Below are positions 44,231-53,088 of a stretch of 64,000 nt of DNA, one piece after another. The stretch's first letter is position 1; each line of letters begins with the position of its first letter. Below the pieces are notes generated by a model, which worked only from the letters and a program-made list of their open reading frames with translations, was not told where the DNA came from and did not search any database. The position numbers and the translations under genes were made by a program. Origin of the DNA: UBA11891 sp049890035 (lineage in GTDB: Bacteria; Bacteroidota; Bacteroidia; Flavobacteriales; Flavobacteriaceae); NCBI GenBank assembly GCA_049890035.1, contig JBMHCG010000039.1:62001-126000 (forward strand), in the 5' to 3' direction.

Positions 44231-45295
44231 ATGGCAGGAAATAGTTTTGGACAGCTTTTTAAGTTGATGACATTTGGTGAATCCCACGGCCCCGCTATCG
44301 GCGGGGTGTTAGACGGTTGTCCTTCTGGAATCGAATTGGATTTGGAAGCCATCCAACAGGAATTGAATCGAAGAAAACCGGGGCAATCGGCTTTGGTTAC
44401 CCAAAGAAAAGAACCGGACGAAGTGGTTTTTTACTCCGGTATATTTGAAGGCAAAACCACCGGGACCCCTATTGGCTTTGCCATTCACAACACCAATCAA
44501 AAATCGAAAGACTACTCCCATATCAAAGACAGCTACCGTCCCTCGCATGCCGACAAGGTCTATGACGAAAAATATGGTTTTCGAGACTACCGCGGCGGTG
44601 GGCGCAGCTCGGCCCGAGAAACGGCCAGTAGGGTAGTGGCAGGCGCCATCGCCAAACAATTTCTGCAACCTGTCGAGATACAAGCCTATGTTTCAGCCGT
44701 GGGACCAATAGCCTTAACGGAATCGTATTCCGCATTGGATTTTTCTTTAACCGAAACCAACCCTGTCCGCTGTCCAGACCCTGAAAAAGCTGCTGCAATG
44801 GAAGCCTATATCCGTCAGATTCGCAAAGAAGGAGACACCGTGGGTGGGGTCGTGAGTTGTGTTATAAAAAATGTTCCCATCGGCTTGGGCGAACCTGTAT
44901 TTGACAAATTACATGCCGAACTGGGGAAAGCCATGTTGTCTATCAATGCCGTAAAAGGCTTTGAATATGGGAGTGGTTTTGCCGGAGCGCAACGCAAAGG
45001 CAGTGAACACAATGACCTGTTCAATCCAGATGGCACCACCCAGACCAATTATTCTGGCGGGATACAGGGAGGGATTTCCAATGGTATGGACATCTATTTT
45101 AAAGTAGCCTTTAAGCCGGTAGCTACCATCATGCAAACCCAAACTACCTTGGATAGTAGTGGCCAAATGGTGGAAATGCAAGGCAAAGGCCGGCATGACC
45201 CTTGTGTTGTCCCAAGGGCCGTCCCCATCGTAGAGGCAATGGCTGCTTTGGTCTTGGCTGATTTTACTTTATTGGATCGCAGTACCCAACGCTAA
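44231..45295 (+). CDS. aroC: Chorismate synthase
   Basis: The last enzyme of the shikimate pathway: it converts EPSP to chorismate using reduced FMN without net redox change. The protein has 354 residues, the usual length. Signature blocks are GESHGPAIGGVLDGCPSG near the N-terminus, RPSHADKVYDEKYGFRDYRG GG-type sequence, RSSARETA, and KGRHDPCVVPRAVP close to the C-terminus. The ATG at 44231 (MAGNSFGQLFKL) fits the family. The dicarboxylate symporter follows 42 bases later in the same direction. Confidence 0.97.
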   Translation: MAGNSFGQLFKLMTFGESHGPAIGGVLDGCPSGIELDLEAIQQELNRRKPGQSALVTQRKEPDEVVFYSGIFEGKTTGTPIGFAIHNTNQKSKDYSHIKDSYRPSHADKVYDEKYGFRDYRGGGRSSARETASRVVAGAIAKQFLQPVEIQAYVSAVGPIALTESYSALDFSLTETNPVRCPDPEKAAAMEAYIRQIRKEGDTVGGVVSCVIKNVPIGLGEPVFDKLHAELGKAMLSINAVKGFEYGSGFAGAQRKGSEHNDLFNPDGTTQTNYSGGIQGGISNGMDIYFKVAFKPVATIMQTQTTLDSSGQMVEMQGKGRHDPCVVPRAVPIVEAMAALVLADFTLLDRSTQR

Positions 45296-45337
45296 AAGAT
45301 TTTTCCTTACTTTTCAACACCTGCAAAACTGTGATGT

Positions 45338-46645
45338 ATGAGAAAACTTGCCCTTCACTGGAAAATCCTTTTGGGAATGGTATTCGGTGTGCTTTTCGGC
45401 TTGGCTATGGCCTTTGTTGAACAAGGTGACCAAATAGTGCGTGATTTTATCAAACCCTTTGGTACCATTTTTATCAATCTACTCAAACTCATTGCCATAC
45501 CCTTGATTTTGGCCTCGCTCATCAAAGGGGTTTCGGATTTAAAAGACATTTCGAAACTTTCAACAATGGGCGGAAGAACCGTAGGTATTTATCTGGTGAC
45601 AACCCTCGTTGCGGTAACCATCGGTTTGATTTTGGTCAACAGCATCCAACCGGGAAAATCCATCACAACCGAAACACGGCAAGAATTGGTTTCTGCGTAC
45701 GCTTCGGACGCCGATGCCAAACGCGAAGCTGCAGCCAAACAAAGAGAGGCAGGCCCATTGCAAGCCCTGGTTGATTTGGTTCCTGATAACATATTTAAGG
45801 CGACGACCAGCAATCGCAATATGCTACAAATCATCTTCTTTGCCTTATTTTTTGGCGTAGGAATGATCCTGATACCCGAGGAAAAAGCACATAGCGTTAA
45901 AGCATTTTTTGATGCGTTTAATGAAGTGATCCTCAAGATGATTGACTTGATTATGCTGGTGGCCCCCTATGGTGTATTTGCGTTATTGGCCGCTTTGGTT
46001 GTCGAAGCCCCCAGTATGGAATTGTTCCAAGCACTTGCCTTGTATGCCATAACCTTGCTTATTGGTTTGGCACTCATGATTGGGGTCTATGCCCTATTGG
46101 TTCGAATCTTTGCCAAGCGCAGTCCCGGCTTTTTCTTTAAAGGAATTGCCCCGGCCCAATTGTTGGCTTTTTCCACCAGTTCCAGTGCCGCCACCTTACC
46201 CGTAACCATGGAAAGAGTAGAAGAACACTTGGGGGTTGATGAAGAAGTAGCCAGTTTTGTACTGCCCATAGGGGCGACCATCAATATGGATGGCACCAGT
46301 GTTTATCAGGGCGTTGCTGCTGTTTTTATAGCACAGGCCTTCGGTTTGGATTTGAGCCTGTCGGCCCAGCTCGGCATTATCTTTACTGCAACCCTGGCTT
46401 CTATTGGTACCGCTGCCGTACCCAGTGCGGGTATCGTTATGTTGGTCATCGTTTTGGCACAGGCCGGCATACCCGAAGCCGGATTGGCACTGATCTTTGC
46501 CATTGACAGACCCCTGGACATGTGCCGCACCATTGTCAATGTAACAGGAGATGCGGCGGTGTCCCTTCTGGTGGGTACTTCCCTAGGCAAGGTAAAAGAC
46601 GTTCCGGTTGAAAAAAAGTGGGACGATCACTACCCCAAGGACTAG
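45338..46645 (+). CDS. Dicarboxylate/amino acid:cation symporter (DAACS family)
   Basis: A 435-residue inner-membrane symporter of the GltP/DctA/GltPh family for glutamate, aspartate or C4-dicarboxylates with sodium or protons. The diagnostic elements are the serine-rich reentrant loop STSSSAATLPVTM, NMDGTSVYQGVAAVF, the second reentrant loop with GTAAVPSAG, and DRPLDMCRTIVNVTGD (the substrate-coordinating Asp, Arg/Cys and Asn helix). A charged insertion rich in Ala, Lys and Glu at about 125-145 resembles the 3L4 loop of this family. The stop overlaps the convergent lipoprotein gene by four bases. Confidence 0.94.
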   Translation: MRKLALHWKILLGMVFGVLFGLAMAFVEQGDQIVRDFIKPFGTIFINLLKLIAIPLILASLIKGVSDLKDISKLSTMGGRTVGIYLVTTLVAVTIGLILVNSIQPGKSITTETRQELVSAYASDADAKREAAAKQREAGPLQALVDLVPDNIFKATTSNRNMLQIIFFALFFGVGMILIPEEKAHSVKAFFDAFNEVILKMIDLIMLVAPYGVFALLAALVVEAPSMELFQALALYAITLLIGLALMIGVYALLVRIFAKRSPGFFFKGIAPAQLLAFSTSSSAATLPVTMERVEEHLGVDEEVASFVLPIGATINMDGTSVYQGVAAVFIAQAFGLDLSLSAQLGIIFTATLASIGTAAVPSAGIVMLVIVLAQAGIPEAGLALIFAIDRPLDMCRTIVNVTGDAAVSLLVGTSLGKVKDVPVEKKWDDHYPKD

Positions 46646-47115
46646 TTGCCTCCACAGCCCATAGCACTGTGTCGGGGCTTTAGATAGCGTACCTGGCGTT
46701 CTTCTGTTAAAGATACATAAGGACTGCACATGCGGTAATCAAAACTCAAATCCCCCTGGCACAATGCTCCGTTACCGTTAGAATCCCATCGAAGCTTGAG
46801 ATGGTAATCAATCTTGCCGTTTTTTGCCCGTTGTTGAAGGCTGTCTATTTTATAAAGCATTACGGGTAGTTCAACCGTAAAAGGCAGGCTGTTTTTCCAA
46901 AAATAGGCCTCTTTCAGGGGCATCTCCTTCCGTTGTCCCGACACATCCTGCCAATAGGCTATAAGTTGCAATTGGAAATGCCCGTGTTCAATGGTATAGG
47001 GTTCAGAAGCCTGAAAATATAAATCCATAAATAAGCGGGGCTGGGGCAAATAAAAGGGTTCTTGGGTACAGCCTCCCGTCAAATAGCATAGAATAAGCAA
47101 AAATAACCATCGCAT
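46642..47115 (-). CDS. Unknown small lipoprotein
   Basis: A 157-residue predicted lipoprotein with leader FLLILCYLTGGC. I do not recognise the family. The mature part looks beta-rich and contains a possible calcium or turn motif (WDSNGNGALCQGDLSF) plus two further Cys near the C-terminus (MC and GCGG), so a disulfide is plausible. It has a stand-alone position: convergent with the symporter on one side and 227 bases from the DCC-type gene on the other. The gap contains a palindrome at 47129-47146 just upstream of this gene. Confidence 0.65.
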   Translation of the reverse strand: MRWLFLLILCYLTGGCTQEPFYLPQPRLFMDLYFQASEPYTIEHGHFQLQLIAYWQDVSGQRKEMPLKEAYFWKNSLPFTVELPVMLYKIDSLQQRAKNGKIDYHLKLRWDSNGNGALCQGDLSFDYRMCSPYVSLTEERQVRYLKPRHSAMGCGGN

Positions 47116-47128
47116 GCTGGTAGATTTG

Positions 47129-47146
47129 GATTACTTAAAAGTAATC
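47129..47146. repeat. Perfect inverted repeat upstream of the small lipoprotein gene
   Basis: GATTACTT (47129-47136) and AAGTAATC (47139-47146) flank two bases, 14 bases before the ATG at 47115. It could be an operator for the lipoprotein gene. The rest of the 47116-47342 gap holds no recognisable gene. Confidence 0.35.
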
Positions 47147-47342
47147 TAAGCTACCGTCATTAACAACGGCTTTGTTCTAGATGGTGGGGGTAGTTTTATA
47201 AGTGGGAGGTGGTTTGGGGTTTTTGGTTGGAAATATGGGTCTTATCTGGATGGAAAGGGGTTGTAATGGTCTGATGAAGTAATTGTAGCAGGTTTGGGGT
47301 AATTTCATACTACCCCCAACAAAAAAGAGAAGAATTGAACAA

Positions 47343-47747
47343 CTATACCAAAAAACGATCTTGGAATTGGGGATCGGGTAGGGGGCATTGGGCATAAGTA
47401 GCAAACCATCGTTTGCGGCCCGCTGCCACCAAACGGTATAACCCATCTGGAATAAAAGGAGGGAGGAGGCGTCCCAACAAGAAGAATGCAAAGCCGCCAC
47501 CCAGGGCTTTAGAAATGACACACACGGCTGGGTACCGCAACCAATAGGCCACACCTCCTTGCCAAACGACCAGGCTGTCTTCTTTTTCCAACCCCCTTTC
47601 TGCTATAAACGCACGCGCATAGGCACTTTGTAAAGAAGTAAACTGAAACTGTTTTTTTGTGTCCTTTTGTAGGATTTTTCTTACCCAAAAATGACACATC
47701 GGACAGTGTCCATCGAAAAATACGATATAAGTAGCCGGATTATCCAT
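47343..47747 (-). CDS. DCC-family thiol-disulfide oxidoreductase (DUF393)
   Basis: A 134-residue DCC-family protein named for its Asp and two Cys: FFDGHCPMC, with Asp12, Cys15 and Cys18. The fold is thioredoxin-like and the redox partner is unknown. The later segment GLYRLVAAGRKRWF is typical of the family. Its ATG overlaps the last base of the mutS2 stop region at 47747, so it is coupled to mutS2. The coding region runs leftward and stops at 47343. Confidence 0.88.
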   Translation of the reverse strand: MDNPATYIVFFDGHCPMCHFWVRKILQKDTKKQFQFTSLQSAYARAFIAERGLEKEDSLVVWQGGVAYWLRYPAVCVISKALGGGFAFFLLGRLLPPFIPDGLYRLVAAGRKRWFATYAQCPLPDPQFQDRFLV

Positions 47748-49912
47748 CAGACCAATTCCAGCTGATCCAAAGCGACTTGTGTCGTAAACAAGCCATAATT
47801 GACCACGCCTTTTTTCTTTTCAATCACATCCAAAGTCCCCACGGATCGACTGTCCTTTATACGAACCTTGTCCCCAACTTTAAGTACTACTTTAATTTTA
47901 GGTTTGACCACAGGCGCTTTTTTCTTTTGTTTCTTTTCTTGGCGGATTTTGGCAATCTTTTGCTGTACTTCTTGGTCTACTTTCTTTTTCTCAACTTTTT
48001 CTTTTTTTGCCAGAGCCGCTGTTTTTCGCTTGCGTTTGGCGTTTTCTGTTTCTACCAATCGCAAGATATCGGCTATCAAGGGGCGCTTTTTATTGGTGGC
48101 AAAATACCGTTCAGCGATATCATTTAATCGGTTCCCCAAAACGATCATCCGTTGGTTGTGATCAAACAATTCCTGGTAACTGGTCAGCTTGGATTTGATT
48201 TTTTCGTTGAGGGCTTCGAGTTTTTGGGATTCGGCCTGGGCTTGACTTTCTTTTTCTTTGAGTGCCTGTCCCGTCTTGGCCATCTGATTGCGTTCCTTTT
48301 GCAATTTGGCAATAGTAGCGTCAAAGCGCACCTTCCCACGTTCGATTTTCTTTTTGGCGCGATTGATCAAGCTATAGGGCAATCCATTCTTTTGGGCGAC
48401 CTCGAAAGTAAATGAACTCCCTGCTTCACCCGTCACCAGCTTGAATACAGGTTCCAGCGTACGATTGTCGAATTGCATATTGGCATTTTGCATGGCGGGC
48501 AGTTCGTTGGCCAACAGCTTTAGATTGGCATAGTGGGTGGTAATCAGGCCAAAGGCTTGCCTCTCATAAAACTCCTCCAGAATGACTTCGGCCAGGGCGC
48601 CACCCAGTTCGGGATCGGAACCGGTTCCAAATTCATCGATTAAAAAAAGCGTGCGTTCTTGACATTTTTTTAAAAACACTTTCATGTTTTTTAAGCGATA
48701 GGAATAGGTGCTCAAATGATTTTCGATGGATTGATTGTCGCCTATATCTGTTAGTATCCGATCAAAAAGCGTGGCTCTACTACGTTCGTGAACGGGAATC
48801 AACATCCCGCTTTGCAACATCAATTGCAACAGCCCAACCGTTTTTAAGGTAATGCTTTTCCCTCCTGCATTGGGACCAGAAATGACAACGATGCGTTTGT
48901 CTGGATGCAACTGTATGTCTTGGGGAAAGGTTTTCTTTTTTTCGGCTTGGTGGGTGCGCCAGAGCAAGGGGTGATAGGCCTGGACATAGTCAATCTCATG
49001 GGCTTCGGTAATTTTGGGTAAAAGCCCATTGATTTCCTGTGCATACTTGGCTTTGGCGTATACCACATCCAATTGTAGTAAATAATTGCGGTATTGGCGA
49101 ATCAGAAACAAGTAAGGGCGCAAATAGTCGGTTAATTGACTCAAAATCCGTTTGATCTCTTCTGTTTCTTCGTATTGCAGGTTTTGCAGTTCTCTTGTCA
49201 ATTGGGCAGTGGCTTCGGGTTCCATAAAGACAATGCTACCCGTTTTGGAACTGCCCATGATGCCTCCTTTTACTTTGCGCCGGTACATGGCCTTAACGGC
49301 CAGCACTCTTCTGTTGTCCAGGACCGATTCACGGATATCGTCCAAATAATCCAATTGGGTATAGTGACTCAAGGCTTTGTTAAAACTCACCCCAATGCGA
49401 CCCCGCAGTGCATTGAGTTGTTTGCGAATGTGGGCCAATGTTTCTGAAGCATTGTTGCGCACCTCTCCAAATCGATCAATCACATGGTCGATTTCCTTTT
49501 TTATTTCGGTGTTGTGTTCAATATCCGCTCCCAAAGCAAAAAGGGTGGGGTAGTAGGGTTTGAATTTTTTAAAAAACTTTAGCAGGGTGTTGACCGTCTC
49601 AGATGTTGCAGCAATATGTCGAAAGGCAGTGATTTCCAAAACGCTGTTTTGAATTTGTAACAGTTGTAGCGCTGATTCAAAGTCATCGAACCCATGGTTG
49701 GGTATGCGATTATCATTGTCAAAAGAAGCCCGAAACTCGTTAACAGCATGCAGTTGTTGGGTCAACTCAGGTGAAGCGGGTAGGGGTTGGGTTGCCAAAC
49801 AGGCTGTACTTCCCATTTCGGTTATAGCAAAAGCCGCCAACTGGCGCAAAACTTCTGGATATTCCAGGTCTTCCAGTGTTTTTGAAGGGATATAGACGTT
49901 TTCGTTTTTCAT
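47747..49912 (-). CDS. mutS2: MutS2-family ATPase without Smr domain
   Basis: A 721-residue MutS2-type protein. MutS2 suppresses homologous recombination and in some bacteria rescues collided ribosomes. The core helices (about 130-330) lead into the ATPase with Walker A GPNAGGKS, Walker B LFLIDEFGTGSDP and the TTHYANLK switch. A long Lys/Glu/Gln coiled coil follows (about 520-670, rich in KKEKVEKKK), and the protein ends with a small beta domain (VGDKVRIKDSRSVGTLDVI, KOW-like). The C-terminal Smr nuclease domain of classical MutS2 is absent. A -7 element lies 12 bases upstream; ung diverges after 27 bases. Confidence 0.92.
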   Translation of the reverse strand: MKNENVYIPSKTLEDLEYPEVLRQLAAFAITEMGSTACLATQPLPASPELTQQLHAVNEFRASFDNDNRIPNHGFDDFESALQLLQIQNSVLEITAFRHIAATSETVNTLLKFFKKFKPYYPTLFALGADIEHNTEIKKEIDHVIDRFGEVRNNASETLAHIRKQLNALRGRIGVSFNKALSHYTQLDYLDDIRESVLDNRRVLAVKAMYRRKVKGGIMGSSKTGSIVFMEPEATAQLTRELQNLQYEETEEIKRILSQLTDYLRPYLFLIRQYRNYLLQLDVVYAKAKYAQEINGLLPKITEAHEIDYVQAYHPLLWRTHQAEKKKTFPQDIQLHPDKRIVVISGPNAGGKSITLKTVGLLQLMLQSGMLIPVHERSRATLFDRILTDIGDNQSIENHLSTYSYRLKNMKVFLKKCQERTLFLIDEFGTGSDPELGGALAEVILEEFYERQAFGLITTHYANLKLLANELPAMQNANMQFDNRTLEPVFKLVTGEAGSSFTFEVAQKNGLPYSLINRAKKKIERGKVRFDATIAKLQKERNQMAKTGQALKEKESQAQAESQKLEALNEKIKSKLTSYQELFDHNQRMIVLGNRLNDIAERYFATNKKRPLIADILRLVETENAKRKRKTAALAKKEKVEKKKVDQEVQQKIAKIRQEKKQKKKAPVVKPKIKVVLKVGDKVRIKDSRSVGTLDVIEKKKGVVNYGLFTTQVALDQLELV

Positions 49913-49924
49913 AACTTAGCGGTG

Positions 49925-49932
49925 CAAAAATA
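49925..49932 (-). promoter_or_regulatory. -7 promoter element of mutS2
   Basis: On the minus strand TATTTTTG fits TAnnTTTG and ends 12 bases before the mutS2 ATG. It fills much of the 27-base divergent gap, so the promoter of ung must overlap it or lie within mutS2. Confidence 0.5.
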
Positions 49933-49939
49933 GCGAAAT

Positions 49940-50605
49940 ATGGGGGTACGTATCCACTCTAGTTGGGAAAAAATACTTCAAACAGAGTTTGAAACGCCTT
50001 ATTTTCAATCGCTTATTGCTTTTGTCAAGCAGGCTTATTCTCAAGGGGCTTGCTACCCTCCAGGGCCACAAATATTCAATGCTTTTGATCGGTGTGCCTG
50101 GGAGCAAACCCAAGTTATCATTTTGGGTCAAGACCCCTACCACGGACCGGGTCAAGCGCATGGATTGAGCTTTTCTGTTCCTGATGGAATAGCACATCCG
50201 CCTTCTTTGGTTAATATTTTTAAGGAATTGCATACTGATGTAGGAAAACCCTACCCCCAAAGTGGTGATTTGTCTGCTTGGGCCGACCAGGGTGTGTTGC
50301 TGCTCAACTCCACCTTAACGGTAACCGCCCATCAGGCAGGCAGCCACCAGGGCAAAGGTTGGGAGCAATTTACCGATACGGTGATTCAAAAATTATCCAT
50401 GCAACGGTCTGGCCTGGTCTTTATTTTATGGGGTGGCTATGCCAAAAAGAAAGGCTCTTTGATTGATGCCGAAAAACATTTGGTGTTGACCAGCGGCCAC
50501 CCGTCACCTTTGAGTGCCAACAGGGGTTATTGGTTTGGCCATCGCCACTTTAGTCAATGTAATAACTATCTTCTCAAACAGGGGGCTCGGCCTATAACAT
50601 GGTAA
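49940..50605 (+). CDS. ung: Uracil-DNA glycosylase, family 1
   Basis: Removes uracil from DNA to start base-excision repair. The protein has 221 residues. The water-activating Asp is about residue 65 in GQDPYHGPGQAHGLSFSV, the uracil-binding Asn is in LNSTLTV, and the leucine-insertion loop is HPSPLSANRG with catalytic His about 187. All residues of an active enzyme are present. The stop abuts the stop of the convergent SUI1-type gene with no spare base. Confidence 0.97.
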   Translation: MGVRIHSSWEKILQTEFETPYFQSLIAFVKQAYSQGACYPPGPQIFNAFDRCAWEQTQVIILGQDPYHGPGQAHGLSFSVPDGIAHPPSLVNIFKELHTDVGKPYPQSGDLSAWADQGVLLLNSTLTVTAHQAGSHQGKGWEQFTDTVIQKLSMQRSGLVFILWGGYAKKKGSLIDAEKHLVLTSGHPSPLSANRGYWFGHRHFSQCNNYLLKQGARPITW

Positions 50606-50950
50606 TCAACCCCCAACACGTTTTACATCGTGCCCCATTTCCCGAAGCTTTTCCATCAAAACCTCTCGGTAGTTGCCCTGAATGATGATCTCTCCATCTT
50701 TGACCGTACCGCCAGAACCTAGAGTTTGTTTTAGGGTTTTGGCCAAATTTTTCAATTCATCCTGATCGCCTTCAAAGCCTTTGATGACCGTAACAGTTTT
50801 TCCTGCACGTCCTTTGTTGCTAAAATGCGCTTCTAAAAATTGTTTTTGGGGGACTTCCTCTGGGGCCATGTAATTTTCTGGATCGGGTGCCAAATCATTG
50901 AATGCTATTTGTCCCAACGCTTCCAAACTGTTTAATTTTTTATTTTTCAT
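50606..50950 (-). CDS. SUI1/YciH-family translation factor
   Basis: A 114-residue protein with an eIF1/SUI1 domain at the C-terminus (about 48-112: VTVIKGFEGDQDELKNLAK, GSGGTVKDGEIIIQG). Bacterial YciH members resemble eukaryotic eIF1 and have been linked to initiation fidelity or stress control of translation. An acidic N-terminal extension of about 45 residues is present. A -7 element lies 14 bases before the ATG. Confidence 0.9.
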   Translation of the reverse strand: MKNKKLNSLEALGQIAFNDLAPDPENYMAPEEVPQKQFLEAHFSNKGRAGKTVTVIKGFEGDQDELKNLAKTLKQTLGSGGTVKDGEIIIQGNYREVLMEKLREMGHDVKRVGG

Positions 50951-50964
50951 ACGGCTAATACATA

Positions 50965-50972
50965 CAAAAATA
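50965..50972 (-). promoter_or_regulatory. -7 promoter element of the SUI1-type gene
   Basis: On the minus strand TATTTTTG fits TAnnTTTG and ends 14 bases before the ATG at 50950, inside the 57-base gap to the divergent E1 gene. Confidence 0.5.
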
Positions 50973-51007
50973 CAAAAGCCTTAGCATCATTTTACTATAT
51001 TAGTTCT

Positions 51008-52984
51008 ATGCGTTACGCAAAGAAGAAACTCAGTCAATCCCAGCTAAGGAATCTTTATCGAGCGTTGCTGTGGCCTCGCATGATCGAAGAAAAGATGTTG
51101 GTTTTATTGCGTCAAGGGCAAATCAGTAAATGGTTTTCAGGTATCGGTCAAGAGGCTATTGCCGTGGGTGTCACAGAAGCGCTTCAAGAAGGCGAATATA
51201 TTTTACCATTGCACCGAAATCTAGGTGTTTTTACGAGTCGCCAAGTGCCCCTCCATCGCCTGTTTTCCCAATGGCAGGGCAAAGCTGGTGGTTTTACTCA
51301 GGGAAGGGATCGCAGTTTCCACTTTGGCAGTCAAGCGCATCAAATCATTGGGATGATTTCACATTTGGGTCCCCAATTGGGTGTGGCCTGCGGGATAGCT
51401 TTGTCGCATAAATTGGCCCGTCAAAAGAAAGTTTGTGTAGTGTTTACAGGAGAAGGCGGCACCAGTGAAGGAGATTTTCACGAAGCACTCAACCTGGCCT
51501 CCGTTTGGAAACTACCCGTCATTTTTTGTGTAGAAAACAACGGCTATGGCTTGTCCACCCCAACCAAAGAACAGTTCACAGTCGACAGCCTTACCCAAAG
51601 AGCTGCTGGATATAACATGGAATCGCTCCCATTGGATGGAAACAATATCTTAGAAGTCTATCATGAAATCAGTGCATTGGCTGCCAGTATTCGAAAAAAA
51701 GCCAGACCGGTATTGGTGGAATTTAAAACCTTTCGACAGCGCGGACACGAAGAAGCCAGTGGTACCGCCTACGTTCCCGAAGCGGTCCAGCAAAAGTGGC
51801 GCGCCAAAGACCCCGTGGTCAATTATGAAGATTACCTCCTAAACAATGGCAGTATCGACCCCAACTGGATCGATCAAGTTCGTGCTGAAATCACCACTCA
51901 TTTACAGTCAGAGTGGGAAAAAGCCCGCTCAGAAGAAAGTATTCAATCAACTTCAACTAAAGAATTAAGTGATATATTTCAACATATTGAAATTAAAACA
52001 ACTCAAGAAAAAAATATAAAAAAAGACATACGCTTTATTGATGCCATAAAGTTGGCTTTGGATCAAGCCATGGCAAGACACAGCCAACTTGTTCTAATGG
52101 GGCAAGACATTGCAGGTTACGGTGGTGTTTTTAAAGCGACCGAAGGCTTAATGGAAACCTATGGAAAGAAGCGGGTTCGCAATACGCCCCTATGCGAGTC
52201 GGTTGTGATTTCATGCGCCTACGGGTATGCCCTGACGGGCCGGAAAGCAGTGGTTGAAATGCAGTTTGCCGACTTTGTATCGACCGGTTTTACGGCAGTA
52301 GTCAATCTGCTGGCCAAATCCTACTATCGATGGGGTCAACCTGCCGATGTGGTCATTCGAATGCCCTGTGGTGGCGGGGTGCAAGCAGGGCCCTTTCATT
52401 CCCAGTCCAATGAAGCTTGGTTTACCACCGTCCCTGGACTCAAAGTCGTCTATCCAGCCTTCCCCAACGAAGCCAAGGGATTGCTGCTGGCTGCCATAGA
52501 TGATCCCAACCCCGTTTTGTTCTTTGAACACAAAAAACTCTATCGCAGTACGACGGGATCGGTCGATCTGGAACCACATCAAATGCTATTTGGAAAGGGG
52601 GTTTGCCGAAAGGAAGGAGCGCAATTAAGCATCGTCACCTATGGACTGGGGGTTCACTGGGCGTTGGAAGTAGCTGCAGAAATGCCAAACCAAAGTATTG
52701 AAATAATCGACCTGAATACGCTAGTGCCCTGGGATAGGGAAATGGTTTTTGAGTCGGTTCGCAAGACCAATCGGGTGTTGTTGTTGCAAGAAGACAGTCA
52801 ATTTGGCGGTTATATGGGGGAAATTGCCGCCCAAATAGCGGAAGACTGCTTTGAATATTTGGATGCGCCAGTAGGCAGGCTCGGGGCACTGGATACCCCC
52901 ATCCCTTTTGCCAGGGCATTAGAAGATCAATATTTGCCCGTGGGACGTCTTAAAGAAAAAATAGCCCAATTGTTGGCCTACTAA
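51008..52984 (+). CDS. Fused alpha/beta E1 2-oxoacid dehydrogenase (second copy)
   Basis: A 658-residue thiamine-diphosphate E1 enzyme with both subunits in one chain, alpha about 1-310 and beta about 335-658. The alpha half has the canonical ThDP motif GEGGTSEGDFHEAL and ENNGYGLS. The beta half has LMGQDIAGYGGVFKAT, PCGGGVQAGPFHSQS and LLLQEDSQFGGYMGEIAAQI. It is more standard than the longer fusion at 28886-31288 and is probably the E1 of a branched-chain or acetoin/pyruvate-type complex. The linker near 310-330 is rich in Ser, Thr and Lys. E2 and E3 are not in the window. Confidence 0.9.
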   Translation: MRYAKKKLSQSQLRNLYRALLWPRMIEEKMLVLLRQGQISKWFSGIGQEAIAVGVTEALQEGEYILPLHRNLGVFTSRQVPLHRLFSQWQGKAGGFTQGRDRSFHFGSQAHQIIGMISHLGPQLGVACGIALSHKLARQKKVCVVFTGEGGTSEGDFHEALNLASVWKLPVIFCVENNGYGLSTPTKEQFTVDSLTQRAAGYNMESLPLDGNNILEVYHEISALAASIRKKARPVLVEFKTFRQRGHEEASGTAYVPEAVQQKWRAKDPVVNYEDYLLNNGSIDPNWIDQVRAEITTHLQSEWEKARSEESIQSTSTKELSDIFQHIEIKTTQEKNIKKDIRFIDAIKLALDQAMARHSQLVLMGQDIAGYGGVFKATEGLMETYGKKRVRNTPLCESVVISCAYGYALTGRKAVVEMQFADFVSTGFTAVVNLLAKSYYRWGQPADVVIRMPCGGGVQAGPFHSQSNEAWFTTVPGLKVVYPAFPNEAKGLLLAAIDDPNPVLFFEHKKLYRSTTGSVDLEPHQMLFGKGVCRKEGAQLSIVTYGLGVHWALEVAAEMPNQSIEIIDLNTLVPWDREMVFESVRKTNRVLLLQEDSQFGGYMGEIAAQIAEDCFEYLDAPVGRLGALDTPIPFARALEDQYLPVGRLKEKIAQLLAY

Positions 52985-52986
52985 TA

Positions 52987-53085
52987 TTAGTTATCCCGTT
53001 TTTCGAAATCTTCATCCTGGGATTGTTTCCATTGGTGGTATCCCAAACCGATCAAGAGCACCAACACTACGACACCTAGTATCAT
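52987..53085 (-). CDS. 32-residue single-pass membrane peptide
   Basis: A short frame starts at an ATG at 53085, three bases after the ybjQ-type stop codon, and ends with TAA at 52987. It encodes a hydrophobic N-terminal segment (MILGVVVLVLLIGLGYHQW) followed by a charged tail (KQSQDEDFEKRDN), the layout of a small inner-membrane protein with a cytoplasmic C-terminus. The tight spacing suggests translational coupling to the YbjQ-type gene, and the coding stretch fills the gap to the convergent E1 gene almost exactly. I do not recognise a family. It could be a regulator or a subunit partner of YbjQ. Confidence 0.6.
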   Translation of the reverse strand: MILGVVVLVLLIGLGYHQWKQSQDEDFEKRDN

Positions 53086-53088
53086 GAT

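Noticed and set aside
47116..47342. Extra small gene in the gap between the small lipoprotein and the DCC-type gene
   Set aside because: Possible frames there overlap the DCC gene in another frame and have unnatural composition; only the palindrome at 47129-47146 stands out.
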